A DNA stretch of 64,000 nt from Betaproteobacteria bacterium. GTDB taxonomy: Bacteria; Pseudomonadota; Gammaproteobacteria; Burkholderiales; SG8-41. The notes beneath the pieces were generated by a model that saw only the letters and a program-made list of their open reading frames with translations, searched no databases and was not told the DNA's origin. Below are positions 1-9,431 of the stretch, one piece after another (the stretch's first letter is position 1; each line of letters opens with the position of its first letter). The DNA lies in the NCBI GenBank assembly GCA_021730905.1, contig JAKFYK010000036.1:1-64000 (forward strand). Reading direction: 5' to 3'. The position numbers and the translations under genes were made by a program.

Positions 1-211
1 GGCGCAATTCCTGATCAACTGCGGCATCACCGAACTGCTGTCGGCAATACCCGCCAGCGACACGCACGCCTACGCGCCGCTTGCCGCACAGGCGCAAAAG
101 CTGTTGTCGCCGGCGGAAATGGGCGAGCTGTTCAAGGTCATCGCGCTCGGCAAGCACATCGACGTACCTTTGCTTGGTTTCACACGCGGCAACAAGTCGC
201 ATACGCTCTGA
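1..211 (+). CDS. C-terminal end of a MidA-family (COG1565) SAM-dependent methyltransferase, 5' truncated
   Basis: Only the last 69 codons are inside the window, read in the frame starting at base 2 and ending with TGA at 209-211. The tail resembles the end of the MidA/NDUFAF7 family: a segment reading QAQKLLSPAEMGELFKV followed by a short C-terminal stretch. Family members are class I methyltransferases; in mitochondria the homologue methylates an arginine of complex I, and the bacterial substrate is not established. The SAM-binding half lies outside the window. The next gene starts two bases after the stop, so the two are probably co-transcribed. Family call is moderately sure, based on the C-terminus alone. 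Confidence 0.6.
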   Translation, partial: AQFLINCGITELLSAIPASDTHAYAPLAAQAQKLLSPAEMGELFKVIALGKHIDVPLLGFTRGNKSHTL

Positions 212-213
212 GC

Positions 214-996
214 ATGGGCCTCGATTTTCCACCGCTGGTGTGGGCTGCAATTGCCACTGCCATTTTTGCCGCCGGTTTGTCGCAGGGCGCGCTCGGCTTC
301 GGCTTTCCAGCGATCTCCACGCCGGTGCTGGCGCTGATGACCGACATCAAGACCGCGGTGCTGCTCAACCTGCTGCCGAACATGACCGTCAATGTCATCA
401 GCGTGATTCAGGGCGGTAACTGGCGGGCGAGCCTCGGCGTTCACTGGCCGGTGGCGGTTTATGCGCTGATCGGCTCGTTCATCGGCGCCAGCGTGCTGAT
501 CGTCGCGCCGCAGGAACCGCTGCGCCTGCTGCTCGCCGCGATTATTTTCGTTTACCTTTACCAGAAGCAAATCGCCCTGCTGAACTGGGACGCGCTGATG
601 CGGCGCCCGCGCGCGGCGCAAGCGACATTCGGGCTGGTCGGCGGATTTTTCTCCGGCTCGGTCAACAACTCGCTGCCGCCGCTATTGATTTATTTCATGC
701 TGCTCGGTGTGGAAGCAACGATCATGACGCAGATGCTGAATCTGTGTTTTCTCGGCGGCAAAGTGGTGCAGGCGGCAACGCTCGCCGGCGCCGGCGAACT
801 GAGCCTGCGCGCGGCAGCAGCCAACGTGCCGCTGACGCTGGTTGCGCTGGCGGGCATGGCGGTGGGCCAGCGCGTCCAGCGTTACCTGAGTATCGAAACC
901 TATCAAAAGCTTCTGCGGAGAATCCTGTTCGTGGTCGCCCTGGTGCTGGTATGGCAGGGATCGCGGTATTTTATGCATGGACACGCGACAAATTGA
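214..996 (+). CDS. TauE/SafE (TSUP) family membrane permease
   Basis: A 260-residue, very hydrophobic protein with about eight likely membrane helices. The N-terminus has the family pattern of a helix followed by SQGALGFGFPAISTPVLAL, and the C-terminal half repeats the four-helix unit. TSUP proteins move sulfite, sulfoacetate or other organosulfur anions across the inner membrane; the substrate here cannot be told. ATG lies two bases after the preceding stop. The stop codon is inside a 13-bp inverted repeat that should end the transcript. Inner membrane location is inferred from hydrophobicity. Confidence 0.85.
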   Translation: MGLDFPPLVWAAIATAIFAAGLSQGALGFGFPAISTPVLALMTDIKTAVLLNLLPNMTVNVISVIQGGNWRASLGVHWPVAVYALIGSFIGASVLIVAPQEPLRLLLAAIIFVYLYQKQIALLNWDALMRRPRAAQATFGLVGGFFSGSVNNSLPPLLIYFMLLGVEATIMTQMLNLCFLGGKVVQAATLAGAGELSLRAAAANVPLTLVALAGMAVGQRVQRYLSIETYQKLLRRILFVVALVLVWQGSRYFMHGHATN

Positions 997-1029
997 ATAA
1001 CCCCCGGTAGCGCCGAGGGTTATTCAATT
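991..1029. terminator. Bidirectional hairpin terminator between convergent genes
   Basis: AATTGAATAACCC at 991-1003 is perfectly complementary to GGGTTATTCAATT at 1017-1029, leaving a 13-nt loop. The stem lies exactly between the convergent TauE/SafE gene and the dioxygenase-like gene and contains the stop codon of the former. There is no long U-run, but the outer stem is AT-rich on both strands, so it can serve both directions. Confidence 0.7.
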
Positions 1030-1032
1030 CAG

Positions 1033-1629
1033 CTACCCAGCGCGCACCAACGTAATATCGAACGCCGCGCGGGAACCGCCTTTGCCGTCGCGTTGCAAGG
1101 CTGCTACAAGTTCATCCGCCACGCCGCGTTCGCGCGCAAAGTAAAGTTGCGTGACCAGCGTGCCATGCGCCGCGTGGCTCACGCGATAGTGGATGTGGCG
1201 CGGACGTCCCGGGTATTCCGCCGGCACTATCGTCGAAAAGCTGTAACGTCCCTCGACATCGGTCTTGAGGCTCGCGCGCAGCAGGCACGCAGCATCGTCC
1301 TGTTTGCCGCGCGTGAACCCGCTGTAATCGCCATTGGCGTCGGCTTGCCACACTTCAACCAGCGCGCCGGCAAGCGGTTTGCAGTCAGGCATCCCCAGGA
1401 CACGACCCGACACCACCAACCGCTCCTTGCCGCCGGAGCCGCTCGCGCACAAATCAGTTTGCTCCGGCGCGCCGCGCAAGTAGAACGGTCCAAGTTGGTC
1501 ACGCGGTGTGCCGCGGCATTGTTGGGCTACGGCTGGGACCGTGGTGATGAGCCCCGCGATGCCGGCGAACACCAGTTGCCGGCGGCGCGGGGAAACGGTT
1601 TCGCGTGCGCGCATGGACGCAACGTTCAT
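1033..1629 (-). CDS. Exported intradiol ring-cleavage dioxygenase-like protein with all four iron ligands
   Basis: Resembles the catalytic fold of protocatechuate 3,4-dioxygenase and catechol 1,2-dioxygenase. The N-terminus carries SPRRRQLVFAGIAGL, a twin-arginine-like signal, ending near AVAQQ. The four non-haem Fe(III) ligands of the family can be placed: Tyr in NGDYSGF (about residue 102), Tyr in the YPGRPRHIH block (about 139), and the two His of HIH (about 145 and 147). The substrate is unknown, and secreted members are poorly characterised. It lies 50 bases downstream of a degenerate paralogue. The ATG at 1629 is preferred; an in-frame GTG at 1665 and an ATG at 1614 are alternatives, none with a clear ribosome site. 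Confidence 0.75.
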   Translation of the reverse strand: MNVASMRARETVSPRRRQLVFAGIAGLITTVPAVAQQCRGTPRDQLGPFYLRGAPEQTDLCASGSGGKERLVVSGRVLGMPDCKPLAGALVEVWQADANGDYSGFTRGKQDDAACLLRASLKTDVEGRYSFSTIVPAEYPGRPRHIHYRVSHAAHGTLVTQLYFARERGVADELVAALQRDGKGGSRAAFDITLVRAG

Positions 1630-1679
1630 CGCAGTAACTGAAGGCGCGTTATGGCTACGCCTCACCCGCCGTACGCCAA

Positions 1680-2180
1680 CTACAGAACGGCGACGTCCGG
1701 CGTCGCCGTGGTCAGCGCGTTGCGCGGCACGAGTGTCAGTTCGAATGCGGCGCGTGTGGCACCCAGGTCATCGCGCGTCAAGGTTACCGAGCGTTGCCGC
1801 ACGCCCGTAGCGTGCAACTGCGTCACCCGCGCTGTATATTCCTGATGGCTCACGCGATAGTGTAGACGCTGCACGCCTTTGCCAGGCATCGCGGCGAAAT
1901 AGCGCCCGTCACCGTCGGTAATAGCGACTTCAGGCGTGGCTTCTGCACGAACGCCGTGAGCGTCGGCATGCCAGATTTCCACTTGCGCGCCGGCCAGCGG
2001 CTGGCCATCCGGCGCGCCGAGTATGCGGCCCGAGACGACGATTTTTCCGCCACCATGCTCCACCATTCGCCCCTCCAGCTTTTGCGCCGCCATTGCCATC
2101 GGCGCGGCCAGCGTGCCCGCGCCGATGGTACCGATGGCCATCACCTGCCTGCGCTGCAACGAGAATTCCTTGTGTGTCAT
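1680..2180 (-). CDS. Exported intradiol dioxygenase-like protein lacking most iron ligands
   Basis: A 166-residue paralogue of the next gene downstream. The start is fixed by AAGGAGG seven bases before the ATG at 2180; the longer frame to 2351 is unsupported. Residues 9-32 look like an export signal (QRRQVMAIGTIGAGTLA). The family blocks VEIWHADAHG and RLHYRVSH are kept. Of the four iron ligands only one His (about residue 107) remains: the positions of the two Tyr and the first His read Arg78, Pro99 and Arg105. It is therefore unlikely to be a catalyst by itself. By analogy with the ligand-less alpha chain of protocatechuate 3,4-dioxygenase it could be a structural partner of its neighbour, which is inference. 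Confidence 0.7.
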   Translation of the reverse strand: MTHKEFSLQRRQVMAIGTIGAGTLAAPMAMAAQKLEGRMVEHGGGKIVVSGRILGAPDGQPLAGAQVEIWHADAHGVRAEATPEVAITDGDGRYFAAMPGKGVQRLHYRVSHQEYTARVTQLHATGVRQRSVTLTRDDLGATRAAFELTLVPRNALTTATPDVAVL

Positions 2181-2244
2181 GGTTAACCTCCTTAAGTAAT
2201 TCTGGTGTTCCCAGGAACAAATTTCACAAATCCCGGTTGCCCGC

Positions 2245-2862
2245 CTAGCCCGGCACCGCCATCCCGCGCTGCACCGCGGGCCGCGCCGAAATCGCGTCGA
2301 ACCAGCGTTTGACATGCGGCACGGTGGCCAGATCCGTCTTGTGCCACTCATAACGCGCCACCCACGGGTAGGTCGCCATGTCGGCTATCGAGTAGTCGCC
2401 GGCTAAATATTGATGCTCTTTCAGGTGATTGTCCAGCACCCGGTAAAGGCGGTCTTTCTCCTTGCCGTAACGTTCGATGGCATACGGCACCGGTTCCTTG
2501 GCCGCGCGCAGGAAGTGATGCACCTGCCCGAATATTGGCCCCACCCCGCCCATCTGGAACATCAGCCATTGCATCGCAACGCTGCGCGCACGGCCGCTTT
2601 GTGCCAGGAACTTGCCGGTTTTCTCGGCGAGGTAAATCAGAATCGCGCCGGATTCAAACACCGTCAGCGGCTTTCCGTCCGGACCGTCGGAATCAACCAT
2701 CGCGGGAATCTTGCTGTTCGGATTGAGCGCGATGAACGCAGGCGTGAACTGATCGTCCTTGCCGATGTTGATGGCGTGCGTGTTATACGGCAAGCCGCAT
2801 TCTTCGAGCATGATGGAAGCCTTGCGCCCGTTGGGGGTGGTCCAGGTGTAGAGATCGATCAT
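2245..2862 (-). CDS. Glutathione S-transferase family protein, YfcG/nu-class type
   Basis: A 205-residue soluble protein with an N-terminal thioredoxin-fold GST domain (about 1-85) and a C-terminal helical domain. The opening MIDLYTWTTPNGRKASIMLE, the NSKIPAMVD loop and FESGAILIYLAEKTG closely follow E. coli YfcG, a glutathione-dependent disulfide-bond oxidoreductase. A YfcG-like reductase activity on glutathione or small disulfides is the likely role. GGAG sits about six bases before the ATG. It reads in the same direction as cca and the dioxygenase-like pair. A detoxifying transferase role is the alternative. Confidence 0.85.
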   Translation of the reverse strand: MIDLYTWTTPNGRKASIMLEECGLPYNTHAINIGKDDQFTPAFIALNPNSKIPAMVDSDGPDGKPLTVFESGAILIYLAEKTGKFLAQSGRARSVAMQWLMFQMGGVGPIFGQVHHFLRAAKEPVPYAIERYGKEKDRLYRVLDNHLKEHQYLAGDYSIADMATYPWVARYEWHKTDLATVPHVKRWFDAISARPAVQRGMAVPG

Positions 2863-2882
2863 TACAACTCCTAGATTAAAAT

Positions 2883-4112
2883 TCAGTCTTCGGTTTCATT
2901 CAAAGCCGCGCGCACCGCGGCCACGCGCGCCTGATGAATTTCTTCCTTGATGCGCGTGGGTTCGCTGTGCTGCTTCGCAATCGCACCGGCGTCCACCGCG
3001 GCCGCCGCCTTGAATGCTGCTGCCATGCGTGCGGCCTGCGGGTACAGCCGGTCATTCAATCCCAGCCGGCCGCGAGCATCGCTCTCGCAGGCCTGCAGCA
3101 AACGCGTGAATCGCTCCGGTTTGCGAAATGCATCAGCGCCCTGCAGAATTTGCACAATGGTAGCAGGCCGCAGTTCCAGCGCCCGATGAATATTACCGTG
3201 CTGTTTCGCCACGATCAGCGCCAGGTCGCGGCACTCCGCCGGCACGCGCAGCCGTTCGCACAGCGCGGCCGCCAGATCGACGCTGCGCGCTTCGTGGGCG
3301 ATATGGCGCGGCCACTCTTCACGCGGCGTGGTGCCTTTGCCCAGATCGTGAGTCAGTGCCGCGAAGCGCACGTCCAGCGCGTAATTTCGTTGCGCGGCAT
3401 AGTCAACGACCATCATCACATGCATGCCGGTATCGACTTCCGGATGATGCTCGGCACGCTGCGGCACGCCAAACAGCGCATCCACTTCAGGCAACACGCG
3501 CGCGAGGGCGCCGCAGACGCGCAATGCTTCGAACATACGCGAGGGCTTGGCTTCCATCAAGCCGCGCGACAATTCCTGCCACACGCGCTCGGCGACCAGC
3601 GCATCCGCCTCGCCGTCGTTGACCATGCGCTGCATCAGCGCCATGGTTTCATCGGCAATGGTGAATCCCAATCGCGCGAATCGGGCAGCAAAGCGCGTCA
3701 GCCGCAGTATTCGCACCGGGTCTTCGGCGAACGCCGGGCTGACATGGCGCAATACGCGCGCCTTGATATCGGCGGCACCGTTGAACGGATCGATCAGTTT
3801 GCCGTGCTCGTCTTTGGCAATGGCGTTGATGGTGAGATCGCGCCGCGCGAGGTCCTGTTCGAGCGTGACATCGGGCGCGGCATGAAACGCAAAGCCGTGA
3901 TAGCCGCGCGCGGTCTTGCGCTCGGTGCGCGCGAGCGCGTATTCCTCGCGCGTTTGTGGATGCAGAAAAACCGGGAAGTCCTTGCCGACGGGCTTGTATC
4001 CCTGTGCCACCATTTGTTCCGGCGTGGCACCCACCACCACGTAGTCGCGATCCGTCACCGGCAGGCCCAGCAGCTCATCGCGAACCGCACCGCCGACGGA
4101 ATATACTTTCAA
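2883..4112 (-). CDS. cca: CCA-adding tRNA nucleotidyltransferase (multifunctional CCA protein)
   Basis: Adds or repairs the 3' CCA end of tRNAs from CTP and ATP without a template. Start is taken as TTG at 4112 because the protein then begins MKVYSVGGAVRDELLGLPV, lined up with E. coli Cca, and has 409 residues (E. coli 412); no in-frame ATG fits. The nucleotidyltransferase signature GGAVRD, the catalytic acidic pair in TDRDYVVVG, and RRDLTINA are present. The C-terminal half has an HD domain (LTHDLGKG) typical of the proteobacterial enzyme with added phosphohydrolase activity. It starts 10 bases after the stop of the NDUFA9-like gene, so they are probably one operon. Confidence 0.93.
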   Translation of the reverse strand: MKVYSVGGAVRDELLGLPVTDRDYVVVGATPEQMVAQGYKPVGKDFPVFLHPQTREEYALARTERKTARGYHGFAFHAAPDVTLEQDLARRDLTINAIAKDEHGKLIDPFNGAADIKARVLRHVSPAFAEDPVRILRLTRFAARFARLGFTIADETMALMQRMVNDGEADALVAERVWQELSRGLMEAKPSRMFEALRVCGALARVLPEVDALFGVPQRAEHHPEVDTGMHVMMVVDYAAQRNYALDVRFAALTHDLGKGTTPREEWPRHIAHEARSVDLAAALCERLRVPAECRDLALIVAKQHGNIHRALELRPATIVQILQGADAFRKPERFTRLLQACESDARGRLGLNDRLYPQAARMAAAFKAAAAVDAGAIAKQHSEPTRIKEEIHQARVAAVRAALNETED

Positions 4113-4122
4113 AATACTGATA

Positions 4123-5073
4123 TCACCGTTGCGTACGGTCGCGGAAATGCGCGTAACGCCCGCGCGGCGTACGGTACGCGAGCCACGCTGGCGCCACCGC
4201 TTCGACCGATTCCGGCACGATGCCAAACGGAAACGCGCAACCGTTGCACACGCTGTCCAGCGCCATCGAACGCACGTTGTCGAGGCTCATCATTTTGCCC
4301 GGCAGACATTCCATCGCGAATGCCATCACATGCGTCAGCGCGCTGTCCGCGCCGAATATCAGGCGGCGGACGCCGGTGGTATGGGCGACGAACTCCGCAA
4401 GCTCTTTCAGGGTGTAAACCTTCGGGCCGCACAGATCGTAACTTTTTCCGATACTGTCTTGCTGCGCCAGAGCCTCGGCAAATGCATGCGCCACGTCGCT
4501 CACACATACCGGCTGGAAACGCGCGCGCGCGGCCGGTACGATCATCGCCGGAAAGCATTTGAGCAGCGTTGCGAACATATTAAGAAAGTTGTCCTCGCGG
4601 CCGAATATGACTGACGGCCTGAATATCGTCACATCGAGTCCTGACGACTTCAGGATGGCTTCGGCCTCGCCCTTGCTGCGCAGATAGTCGCTGGGCCCGT
4701 CCGGCGCGGCATTCAGCGCACTCATCTGCAACAAACGGCGCACGCCGCCGGCACCGGTCTGGCGGCAAGCGGCAACCAGCTTGCGCGCCAGCTCGACATG
4801 CGCGGCGGCGAAGCCCACCTTGCCGCGCCCGCCATGCAGCACGCCCACCAGATTGATCACCGCGTCGCAACCTTGGAGAAGTTCCTTCAATGTAGCGGCG
4901 TCATGCACATCGGCGGCAATCAGCTCCACTGTGGGCAACATGGTGAGATGCTTCGCTCGCTCGCGATCGCGCGTGGGCACGCGCACGCGGTAACCGCGCG
5001 CGGCCAGCGCCGCGCAGACATGACGGCCGACAAAACCCGAACCGCCCAGCACACAAATGGTGGTAATGCTCAT
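4123..5073 (-). CDS. NAD(P)-binding protein of the complex I NDUFA9-subunit family (atypical SDR)
   Basis: A 316-residue Rossmann protein. VLGGSGFVGRHV near the N-terminus is the dinucleotide-binding loop, and a Tyr-x-x-x-Lys pair is present in SDYLRSKGEAEAIL. The order of motifs matches the bacterial relatives of the mitochondrial complex I subunit NDUFA9; the bacterial function is not settled (quinone biosynthesis or lipid-linked roles have been suggested). It lies upstream of cca and downstream of slt on the same strand. Soluble or membrane-peripheral location is expected, as no membrane helix is evident. Confidence 0.8.
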   Translation of the reverse strand: MSITTICVLGGSGFVGRHVCAALAARGYRVRVPTRDRERAKHLTMLPTVELIAADVHDAATLKELLQGCDAVINLVGVLHGGRGKVGFAAAHVELARKLVAACRQTGAGGVRRLLQMSALNAAPDGPSDYLRSKGEAEAILKSSGLDVTIFRPSVIFGREDNFLNMFATLLKCFPAMIVPAARARFQPVCVSDVAHAFAEALAQQDSIGKSYDLCGPKVYTLKELAEFVAHTTGVRRLIFGADSALTHVMAFAMECLPGKMMSLDNVRSMALDSVCNGCAFPFGIVPESVEAVAPAWLAYRTPRGRYAHFRDRTQR

Positions 5074-5151
5074 GTCGAAGTCGCTAACAATGAATCGTAA
5101 ACAAGCGCGAGTTTAACCGATCACCGATTGTGGTTCACCGTTCCCCGCGAT

Positions 5152-7071
5152 TCAGGGCGTATCGCCCAGCGATTTTTCATCGCGCCGCGCCGGCCCCACT
5201 TCGCCGATACGGCTCTTGAGCGACTGCGCCTGATGGGAAAGCAGGCTCGCGTAATAACTGGCGTTGGCCATCACAAGCTTGACGTAGTGGCGCGTTTCAT
5301 TAAACGGTATGGTTTCGGCCCATGCAGCGGTCTCCATCGCGCGGTCGGGCCGCCACGCGCGGGCGCGGCCCGGTCCGGCGTTATAGGCCGCGGACGCGAG
5401 CGCCGGGTTGCCGTCGAGATAATCGAGCACATGCCGCAGGTAGTAGGTGCCCAGACTGATATTGGTATCGACATCGGTCACATTGCCCCAGCGCCAGTTC
5501 TTTAGCCCGATTTTGCCCGCTACCCATTGCGCCGTACCCGGCATCAGTTGCATTAATCCCATCGCACCGGCGCTCGAACGCACATCGGCCATAAAGCGGC
5601 TTTCCTGCCGGATCAACCCGAGTACCCATGCTTCATCAAGCCCCTGCCGCGCCGCATGCACCTTCAGCACATCGTGATACGGCGCGAAATAGCGCAGGCG
5701 AAAATCATGCACAGTCGCCGTTTTATCAGCGGTATTGATCACACGATCGGGAAGATCGGCGCGCTTCGCAACCTCCGCCGCCGCCAGCAACTTGCGGTCA
5801 TCAAAGTCGCGTATGGTCCATACCCATTCGCGGCTGGCTTCGCCGCGCAGGTTCAGCGCATACAGCGCCAGCGCACGGCGTATGCCCGGATTCTGACTCA
5901 TCGCCTGAATGTCCTCCGCGGTCGGCGTGTAACCCGGCGGCGGCGCGCTCACTTTGCCGCCGAGCTCTTCCAGTGCAAGCTGCCCGTAAAACAGATACTC
6001 CTGTGACAGCGGTTTCAGCAACGCCAGCGCTTCGGCCTCGCGTCCGGTTGCCTTTAGCGCACGCGCTTTCCAGTAGCGCCACGGCGAATCCTGGTTTTCC
6101 TTCACCATGACATCGACGGCGGCAATCAGCGTTCTCCAGTCGCCTGCACGCAACGCCGCGCGCGCTTTCCATTCCAGTTGGTAATCATTCATGTCACCGG
6201 CCTTGGCATACCAGGCCAGCGTCTCCGGGTGATGCCGCAGCGCGCCCTGCAATCCGATGTGGCCCCACACGAACGCGCGCTCTTCCTCGGTGAATTTCGC
6301 CTCCATGCCCGACCAGTGCGCGGCCGCCTGTTGCGGCGACGAGCGAGCCAGACGATACGCCGCGAACATGGTGGTCTCGCGCGACGCGCGGCTGGCTGCA
6401 TCAAACGGGCGCGCGAGGTGGGCCGCAGGACTTTGCGACACCGCCGACAACAGCACGGCATTGGGCGCCTGACCCGCCGGCAGATAGGCGGCGGCGCGGC
6501 TCGCCACACCCACCTGACCGACGGCCAGCGCCATGCGCACGCGCCCCCATACATCCTGCACACTCAGCTGATTGGAAGCCGCCAGCGCATTAAACAGCGG
6601 CGCGCAGCTTTCCGGCGTGTCTTTTTCGGTAAACCATAACGAGCGCGCTTCGCGCACGGCGGTGGCATCGGTTCTTGCCCGCCATTGCAGCGCAAGGCAG
6701 GTGATATCAATGTCGTCCTCGATCAGCAGCGGCTGCTCGGCTGCGAATAAATCCCATTGCTGGCTCCTGCCCAGCCGTTTAAGCCAGTCGCTACGCATGC
6801 GCTCGGCGACGAAAGTATCCTTGTATTCGGCGAGAAACGCGCGTACGGTTTCAGGGGCAGCCGCATCCAGCCGCGAACGCAATTGCCAGTACGCGCCATA
6901 CGGCTCCAGCACGTGTCCTTTGAGTTTCGGGGCGACCAGGTCAAGCCTGCGGGTGTCGCCTACGCGGAAAGCTTCCCGCATCGTCAGAAAATCGTCGTCG
7001 CCGGCCGCGGCGTGGACAACACTGCCCGCAATACCCAATACGATCGGCAGTAGTAGTGTGCTGATTCTCAT
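5152..7071 (-). CDS. slt: Soluble lytic murein transglycosylase
   Basis: Cleaves the MurNAc-GlcNAc bond of peptidoglycan with formation of 1,6-anhydro-MurNAc in the periplasm. Start is set at the ATG at 7071, giving a signal peptide MRISTLLLPIVLGIAGSVVH; the longer frame to 7122 would bury it. The 639-residue protein has a long helical superhelix (about residues 30-460), as in Slt70, and then the catalytic SLT domain with RQESRF (catalytic Glu about residue 490), GAMGLMQLMPGTA and AAYNAGPGR. It is upstream of the NDUFA9-like gene and cca on the same strand. Confidence 0.92.
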   Translation of the reverse strand: MRISTLLLPIVLGIAGSVVHAAAGDDDFLTMREAFRVGDTRRLDLVAPKLKGHVLEPYGAYWQLRSRLDAAAPETVRAFLAEYKDTFVAERMRSDWLKRLGRSQQWDLFAAEQPLLIEDDIDITCLALQWRARTDATAVREARSLWFTEKDTPESCAPLFNALAASNQLSVQDVWGRVRMALAVGQVGVASRAAAYLPAGQAPNAVLLSAVSQSPAAHLARPFDAASRASRETTMFAAYRLARSSPQQAAAHWSGMEAKFTEEERAFVWGHIGLQGALRHHPETLAWYAKAGDMNDYQLEWKARAALRAGDWRTLIAAVDVMVKENQDSPWRYWKARALKATGREAEALALLKPLSQEYLFYGQLALEELGGKVSAPPPGYTPTAEDIQAMSQNPGIRRALALYALNLRGEASREWVWTIRDFDDRKLLAAAEVAKRADLPDRVINTADKTATVHDFRLRYFAPYHDVLKVHAARQGLDEAWVLGLIRQESRFMADVRSSAGAMGLMQLMPGTAQWVAGKIGLKNWRWGNVTDVDTNISLGTYYLRHVLDYLDGNPALASAAYNAGPGRARAWRPDRAMETAAWAETIPFNETRHYVKLVMANASYYASLLSHQAQSLKSRIGEVGPARRDEKSLGDTP

Positions 7072-7146
7072 GCGTGGAATTCTAGCGCCTTTTTGATGGT
7101 GGCTGATTGCGGCAATGACCATCAGACTGCTCGCATGTGTTTTTGT

Positions 7147-8661
7147 TCATCCCAAAAACAAGCGGTATGCCGGATTGCGGCTCTCGTCGCAGTACGGATA
7201 ACCGACCTTGTCGAGAAACGCCTGAAACTGCTTTTTATCGCCGGGTGGCACCTGCATCCCGACCAGCACGCGGCCATAATCGGCGCCGTGATTGCGGTAG
7301 TGAAACAGGCTGATGTTCCAGCCGCGGCTCATACTGGTGAGGAAACGGATCAGCGCGCCGGGACGTTCCGGAAACTCGAAGCGATAGAGAATTTCGTTTT
7401 TCGCCGACGGCGCGTGCCCACCCACCGTGTGACGCACGTGCAGCTTGGCAAGATCGTTGTTGCTCAGATCGTGCGTCTTCAGTCCCGCGCGGCGCAATGC
7501 GCGTGTGAGCCGTGCTGTTTCGTCGCGATTTTGCACCTGCACGCCGACAAACACCTGCGCGGCGCGGGGATCGTCATAGCGATAGTTGAATTCGGTGACA
7601 TTGCGCGGCCCCAGCAGTTCGCAAAACGCCTTGAAGCTGCCCGGCTTCTCGGGAATGGTCACCGCGAGGATGGCTTCGCGGTGTTCGCCGAGTTCAGCCT
7701 CTTCCGCCACGAAACGCAGCCGGTCGAAATTCATGTTGGCGCCGCTGGCGACAGCGGCCAGCGTTTGCCCTCGTACGCGCGATTTGTGCGCGTAGGCCTT
7801 GATGCCCGCGATGGCCAGCGCACCCGCCGGTTCAAGGATCACGCGCGTGTCGGTAAACACGTCCTTGATCGCCGCGCAGATGGCATCGGTATCGACACGG
7901 ATAATGTCATCCACCAGCGCGCGGCACAGACGGAAGGTTTCCACGCCCACCTGCTTCACGGCGACGCCGTCGGCAAACAAGCCCACCTGATCTAGCTTCA
8001 CGCGGCGGCGCGCTTTCAGTGATTGGTACATCGCGTCGGCATCTTCCGGCTCGACACCGATCACCCTGATTTCCGGCCGCAGGCGTTTGACGTACGCGGC
8101 AATGCCGGAGATCAGGCCGCCGCCGCCGACCGGCACAAAAATCGCGTGGATCGGCTCCGCGTGCTGGCGCAGTATCTCCATGCCGATGGTGCCCTGCCCA
8201 GCGATCACATCCGGATCATCGTACGGATGAACAAATGCAAGTTTATGTTTTTGCGCGATAAACTTCGTGTGCGCATAGGCTTCATCATACGAATCCCCAT
8301 GCAGCACCACGCGTGCGCCGCGCGCGCGTACCGCGTCCACCTTGATCTGTGGCGTGGTCACCGGCATCACGATCGTCGCCTTGCAGCGCAGCGTTTGCGC
8401 CGCCAGCGCCACGCCCTGCGCATGGTTGCCGGCGGAAGCGGTAATCACACCTCGATCCAGCACCGTTTTCGGCAGCCGCACCATCTTGTTGTAGGCGCCA
8501 CGCAGCTTGAACGAAAACACCGGCTGCAAATCCTCGCGCTTGATCAGCACGCGGTTACGTAGGCGTTTCGACAGGTTGGGCGCAAAATCCAATGGGCTCT
8601 CGATGGCCACGTCGTAGACGCGGGCGGCAAGGATGCGCTGCAGGTAATCGGGGGCTTTCAT
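7147..8661 (-). CDS. ilvA: Threonine ammonia-lyase, biosynthetic
   Basis: Deaminates threonine to 2-oxobutanoate, the first step of isoleucine synthesis. The 504-residue length is that of the long biosynthetic form with two C-terminal ACT-like regulatory regions (about 325-504), where isoleucine and valine act. The PLP lysine lies in [11 protein letters not shown] (Lys52), and the phosphate-binding glycine loop is [10 protein letters not shown]. It is divergent from rpiA with a 97-bp gap. The presence of ACT-like regions argues against the short catabolic TdcB form. Confidence 0.95.
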   Translation of the reverse strand: MKAPDYLQRILAARVYDVAIESPLDFAPNLSKRLRNRVLIKREDLQPVFSFKLRGAYNKMVRLPKTVLDRGVITASAGNHAQGVALAAQTLRCKATIVMPVTTPQIKVDAVRARGARVVLHGDSYDEAYAHTKFIAQKHKLAFVHPYDDPDVIAGQGTIGMEILRQHAEPIHAIFVPVGGGGLISGIAAYVKRLRPEIRVIGVEPEDADAMYQSLKARRRVKLDQVGLFADGVAVKQVGVETFRLCRALVDDIIRVDTDAICAAIKDVFTDTRVILEPAGALAIAGIKAYAHKSRVRGQTLAAVASGANMNFDRLRFVAEEAELGEHREAILAVTIPEKPGSFKAFCELLGPRNVTEFNYRYDDPRAAQVFVGVQVQNRDETARLTRALRRAGLKTHDLSNNDLAKLHVRHTVGGHAPSAKNEILYRFEFPERPGALIRFLTSMSRGWNISLFHYRNHGADYGRVLVGMQVPPGDKKQFQAFLDKVGYPYCDESRNPAYRLFLG

Positions 8662-8758
8662 CTTGCTGTCTCGAATTGGCGCTAAGGTTAGCAGGAATCG
8701 AGTGCATCAGGTACCGTTGCGGCTGTACAGCCCACCATTTGAAGATTATTATTCGCCC

Positions 8759-9427
8759 ATGAACCAGAATGAGATGAAGCAGGCAGCGGCCAAGGCGGCC
8801 ATCGCCTATGTTGAGGATGGCAGCGTGGTGGGCGTGGGCACCGGTTCCACCGCGGATTTTTTTATCGTCGAACTGGGCAAGATCAAGCACCGCATCGACG
8901 GCGCGGTGGCAAGTTCCGAAGGCACGGCGCAAAAACTGAAGGCGCTGGGTATTGCCGTTTACGATCTCAACAGTGTGAAAGATCTGCCGGTGTACGTGGA
9001 TGGCGCCGACGAAATCACACAGCATCTGGCGATGATCAAAGGCGGCGGCGGCGCACTGACGCGCGAGAAAATCGTCGCGGCGGTGGCGCGCAAATTCATT
9101 TGCATCGCCGATCAATCGAAACGGGTCGATGTGCTGGGAAAATTCCCGCTGCCGGTGGAGGTGATCCCGATGGCGCGCTCGTATGTCGGCCGCGAGATCG
9201 TCAAGCTGGGCGGGCAACCGGCGTGGCGGCAAGGCTTCACCACCGACAACGGCAACCTGATCCTGGATGTGCATAACCTGTCGATCACCAAACCGATGGA
9301 ACTGGAAGCGGCGCTCAATCAGATCGTGGGCGTGGTCACCAACGGCTTGTTCGCGCGGCGCGGTGCGGATGTATTGCTGCTTGGCACGGCTGACGACGTA
9401 AAAACAGTAATAAAAACAAATAGTTAG
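8759..9427 (+). CDS. rpiA: Ribose-5-phosphate isomerase A
   Basis: Interconverts ribose 5-phosphate and ribulose 5-phosphate in the pentose phosphate pathway. The ATG at 8759 gives 222 residues (E. coli RpiA 219); the frame upstream to 8663 has no support. Motifs [31 protein letters not shown] and [12 protein letters not shown] are the family's active-site loops. The last codons and stop (VIKTNS) coincide with a copy of the dispersed AT-rich 17-mer, so the C-terminus is lower in GC than the rest. ppx starts four bases after the stop. Confidence 0.95.
   Translation: MNQNEMKQAAAKAAIAYVEDGSVVGVGTGSTADFFIVELGKIKHRIDGAVASSEGTAQKLKALGIAVYDLNSVKDLPVYVDGADEITQHLAMIKGGGGALTREKIVAAVARKFICIADQSKRVDVLGKFPLPVEVIPMARSYVGREIVKLGGQPAWRQGFTTDNGNLILDVHNLSITKPMELEAALNQIVGVVTNGLFARRGADVLLLGTADDVKTVIKTNS
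9411..9427 (+). repeat. Dispersed AT-rich 17-mer, copy at the end of rpiA
   Basis: TAAAAACAAATAGTTAG, two mismatches to the consensus TAAAAACAAATACTTAT. It encodes the last codons and stop of rpiA and lies just before ppx. Confidence 0.6.
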
Positions 9428-9431
9428 ACTA

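Noticed and set aside
2934..4562. Long open frame (542 codons) on the plus strand opposite cca and the NDUFA9-like gene
   Set aside because: His/Arg-rich, low-quality translation with no family motifs; the minus-strand genes there have clear motifs. It is a GC-rich shadow frame.
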